Of a stretch of 8,493 nt of DNA, positions 6,867 through 8,493 are shown piece after piece. The notes under the pieces are model-generated. The model did no database searches and was not told the DNA's origin. It saw nothing but the letters and a program-made list of their open reading frames with translations. This DNA comes from Neptuniibacter sp. (GTDB taxonomy: Bacteria > Pseudomonadota > Gammaproteobacteria > Pseudomonadales > Balneatricaceae). A program made the translations under genes and the position numbers. Location of the stretch: assembly GCA_024686055.1 (NCBI GenBank), contig JAIBDV010000106.1, positions 1 through 8,493 on the forward strand, in the 5' to 3' direction. Positions within the stretch are counted from its first letter, which is position 1; each line of letters opens with the position of its first letter.

Positions 6867-7749
6867 TGACCTGTCTTACGTGACTTTTGCTAAGCAGGAT
6901 GTATATGCCGCTGAGAACAACGACGGCTGTTCCAGCTAACGTGAAAAAGTCAGGGTTTTCATCAAATATAAAAAAGCCAAGTATAAGGGCAAAAATCACA
7001 CGGGAATAACGGAAGGGGGCAACAATAGAAACCGAGCCAGAGCGCATGGCAATCGTGAGTGAGCTATAGGCGATAACACCAAATAAAACCGCACCCAGTA
7101 CTTTTATGGATGATGTTGTATCGACTGTGAATGGAAGGTCTGACGTCAATGTCAGGCAAAGCCCTGCCGCTATTAGTACCAGGAAGCCATAAAAGCCCAG
7201 CTGTGCACCAGATAGCCGGGGTGATGCGGCACGCGTTGCCAGGTCTCTCCCTGCGAAGCCGAGGGTGCTGATGACGGCGCAGAGGGAAGCAGGCTCAAAG
7301 CTGGCCATGCCTGGGCGTACAATCATGATGACACCGGCGAACCCCAGGAAAATGGCGATCCAGTGTGACAACGTGACTTTTTCGTTCAAAAACAACGATG
7401 CGCCGATGACAACAACAAGAGGCGTTGCCTGAAGAATAGCAGATGCACTGGATAACGGGGTGAGTACAATCGCTAGTGCAAAAAACGAACGGCCAGTGAT
7501 TTCGCATATCGTACGTAATAACATGACCCGGCTTAAGGCTTCGGGTGGGCATACCGGGTCTGAATTTTTAATCATCATAAAAAAATAGATAACGGCTCCG
7601 CCTGAACCGAATCCCAGAATAACAAAACCCAGTGGAATAACTTCTGCTGCACTTTTTATAAACATGTCTTCTATGGCAAAAGATGCCATAGCCAGTAGCA
7701 TGAATAAGCACCCTCTATAGTTGTCGGAGCTATTTGATGTTTTTTGCAT
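6835..7749 (-). CDS. EamA-family drug/metabolite transporter (DMT superfamily)
   Basis: 304 residues, ten predicted inner-membrane helices in two EamA repeats (about 12-146 and 152-287). It probably exports or imports a small metabolite. Repeat 1 ends with ATPLVVVIGASLFLNEKVT (108-126) and VRPG; repeat 2 carries APFRYSRVIFALILGFF (244-260), DENPD and TLAGTAVVVLSG. These are typical of the RhaT/EamA group. The substrate is unknown. The ATG has GGAG at 7761-7764 but eleven bases away, which is long; no better start was found. Codon use and composition differ from the neighbours (28 of 60 G/C in 7381-7440, against 36 of 60 in 781-840). The last ten residues, NYKKPQENPG, run into the IS30-like remnant, so the tail may not be original. 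No partner gene is adjacent. Confidence 0.92.
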   Translation of the reverse strand: MQKTSNSSDNYRGCLFMLLAMASFAIEDMFIKSAAEVIPLGFVILGFGSGGAVIYFFMMIKNSDPVCPPEALSRVMLLRTICEITGRSFFALAIVLTPLSSASAILQATPLVVVIGASLFLNEKVTLSHWIAIFLGFAGVIMIVRPGMASFEPASLCAVISTLGFAGRDLATRAASPRLSGAQLGFYGFLVLIAAGLCLTLTSDLPFTVDTTSSIKVLGAVLFGVIAYSSLTIAMRSGSVSIVAPFRYSRVIFALILGFFIFDENPDFFTLAGTAVVVLSGIYILLSKSHVRQVNYKKPQENPG

Positions 7750-7843
7750 GATTTTTTATGCTCCAGTTTTATTTAAAATTTACGCACGACGTGTTTATTT
7801 TTGGTTTGGTGATATTCTTTTTAACTGATAAATCTATTTCCAT

Positions 7844-7865
7844 AAGCAGTTAGTAATAGCTGCTT
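7844..7865 (+). other. Hairpin with GTAA loop
   Basis: AAGCAG (7844-7849) pairs with CTGCTT (7860-7865), and TA/TA pairs extend the stem across a T-G wobble to a GTAA loop. TCTATCTTTTT follows on the plus strand, which is terminator-like. No plus-strand gene lies upstream within 2.7 kb. On the minus strand it would lie about 95 bases before the transporter start. Confidence 0.35.
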
Positions 7866-8031
7866 TCTATCTTTTTACTCCAGAGTACCTATCCAGTCCG
7901 TTGATTTGTATGGCGAAGGGTAATGAAAGCTGATCGGCGGACATAGGCCCAGTTTTTAATTTCTGACAGGTACAGTCGACCAGCCTTTGCCGATTTTAAT
8001 ACAAAGTAAGGGAATAGCAGTTTATTTTCTT

Positions 8032-8049
8032 AACTTGTTGATAAATAAG
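8032..8049. repeat. Right copy of 18-bp imperfect direct repeat
   Basis: AACTTGTTGATAAATAAG matches 6457-6474 at 16 of 18 positions in the same orientation. The inverted-repeat character around GATA is kept except for one base. Confidence 0.5.
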
Positions 8050-8088
8050 AAATATATCGAAGGCGCTGAGTTGTGGTCAGATTTTTTG

Positions 8089-8102
8089 TCAACCCCGGTT
8101 GA
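8089..8102. promoter_or_regulatory. Palindrome, possible operator
   Basis: TCAACC and GGTTGA are perfect inverted 6-mers with a CC spacer, preceded by a T-run (8082-8087) and followed by an A-rich stretch. The T and A runs are in the wrong order for a terminator on either strand. This form suits a dimeric DNA-binding protein; none is identified. Confidence 0.3.
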
Positions 8103-8164
8103 AAACGAAAAATAGCCTCCTTATTTCAGTGCAATCCTCGACACAGTTGTCCCGAACCTGAAGA

Positions 8165-8191
8165 CAGGGCTGGCCTGTTAAGCCAGCTCTG
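8165..8191 (-). terminator. Hairpin after the oxidoreductase gene, probable terminator
   Basis: GCTGGC (8169-8174) pairs with GCCAGC (8182-8187) around a seven-base loop. The stem goes on for three more pairs after one position that is G-T in plus-strand RNA and an A-C mismatch in minus-strand RNA. It begins 13 bases past the minus-strand stop codon. Only TCTT follows on that strand, so the U-tract is poor. Confidence 0.45.
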
Positions 8192-8204
8192 CCAGACCGT
8201 TCCC

Positions 8205-8493
8205 TCAGCTAAACGCGCTTTGTCCCAGTTCAAATGCCTGCTGATTTAGTTGCAGCAGTTTTTCACCCTTACGGGCGAAACGTTGCAACAGGCTTTTCAG
8301 CAGTGCCTCTGCCGGGAAGGGCAGGTGGTCAGCGATGGCTCCCAGCATGATGCTGTTAACCAGTCGGCGATCGCCCAGTTCGATGGCGGCATGGCCTGCA
8401 TCGTAGTGGTACAGAGCGAGTGGCAATCTGGCCATGTCGGCCATTGGGTTGTCCGGGTAGTCGAACAGGCCGATCGAGACAACTGGCGGCTCC
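8205..8493 (-). CDS. iorB: 2-oxoacid:acceptor oxidoreductase gamma-type subunit, probable indolepyruvate oxidoreductase beta (3' part only)
   Basis: Only the last 95 residues are in the window; the frame is open to the right edge, so the ATG at 8442-8444 is internal. The sequence fits the C-terminal end of the gamma-type domain of pyruvate/indolepyruvate:ferredoxin oxidoreductases. After EPPVVSIGLFDYP comes a link region, then RRLVNSIMLGAIADHLPFP, the family's conserved helix after the Asn, then a basic amphipathic helix ending in NQQAFELGQ. IorB works with a thiamine-diphosphate- and Fe-S-containing IorA to turn arylpyruvates, formed from aromatic amino acids, into aryl-acyl-CoA. IorA would be expected upstream, beyond the window. 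Other members of the 2-oxoacid family (pyruvate or 2-oxoglutarate gamma subunits) cannot be excluded from this fragment. A hairpin follows the stop. Confidence 0.65.
   Translation of the reverse strand, partial: EPPVVSIGLFDYPDNPMADMARLPLALYHYDAGHAAIELGDRRLVNSIMLGAIADHLPFPAEALLKSLLQRFARKGEKLLQLNQQAFELGQSAFS

Larger units (their letters stand above)
7750..8204. other. AT-rich gap upstream of the transporter gene
   Basis: 455 bases without a gene I can support. It is very AT-rich (only 17 of 60 G/C in 7801-7860). It must contain the transporter promoter, but no convincing -35/-10 pair was found. It holds a small palindrome CACGACGTG (7785-7793), a hairpin at 7844-7865, the motif TGATAAAT at 7826-7833 and again inside the repeat at 8032-8049, a palindrome at 8089-8102, and an unused minus-strand AAGGAGG (8122-8116) with no start codon at a suitable distance. 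The last may mark a lost gene. Confidence 0.6.

Noticed and set aside
7867..7944. Minus-strand ORF of 25 residues starting MSADQLSLPF
   Set aside because: No Shine-Dalgarno site before the ATG, very short, no recognised family.
7960..8115. Open plus-strand frame of 51 codons with protein-like composition (ends TPVENEK)
   Set aside because: It has no ATG or GTG start and no ribosome site, and lies in AT-rich DNA where such runs occur by chance. It could be a gene relic but nothing was recognised.

Overview
The window looks like the chromosome of a Gram-negative gammaproteobacterium, probably of the marine Oceanospirillales type. The evidence is a PepN very close to the enterobacterial/pseudomonad form, Shine-Dalgarno sites of the GGAGG type, and a backbone of roughly 55-60 % G+C (36 of 60 bases in 781-840). 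The genus is an inference from gene content and style; no marker gene here fixes it.

Layout. Positions 1-5117 are read on the plus strand. First comes aminopeptidase N (pepN), which lacks only about 25 N-terminal residues because the window starts inside the gene. After a GC-rich hairpin there is a compact three-gene cluster with gaps of 28-29 bases: a small membrane protein of unknown function (2632-3018), an AlbA_2/Schlafen-type domain protein with a coiled-coil tail (3047-3859), and a HAD-family phosphatase that starts with TTG behind a perfect GGAGGAG ribosome site (3889-4497). A hemerythrin-domain protein follows (4566-5117) with its own plausible sigma-70 promoter. It converges on a minus-strand diguanylate cyclase (5148-6281) with an intact GGEEF site and I-site and an N-terminal DUF484/GAF-like sensor region. 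The two stop codons are 30 bases apart and share a hairpin.

Positions about 6300-8160 differ from the rest. They hold one drug/metabolite-family (EamA) transporter on the minus strand, of lower G+C, flanked by a 553-base gap on its 3' side and a very AT-rich 455-base gap on its 5' side. I read the 3' gap as the decayed remains of an IS30-family transposase: the start of the protein, a one-base frameshift, and then one frame interrupted by stops that still carries recognisable pieces. An 18-base imperfect direct repeat (16/18 identical) lies near both ends of this stretch (6457-6474 and 8032-8049). Together these suggest an acquired module placed between older backbone genes.

The window ends in the 3' part of a minus-strand 2-oxoacid:acceptor oxidoreductase gamma-type subunit, probably indolepyruvate oxidoreductase subunit beta (iorB).

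Functionally, pepN, the HAD phosphatase and the oxidoreductase are metabolic housekeeping genes. Hemerythrin (di-iron, oxygen or iron binding) and the diguanylate cyclase (c-di-GMP synthesis) are neighbours, but their convergent orientation means co-regulation is not shown. No tRNA, rRNA, CRISPR array or complete insertion sequence was seen.
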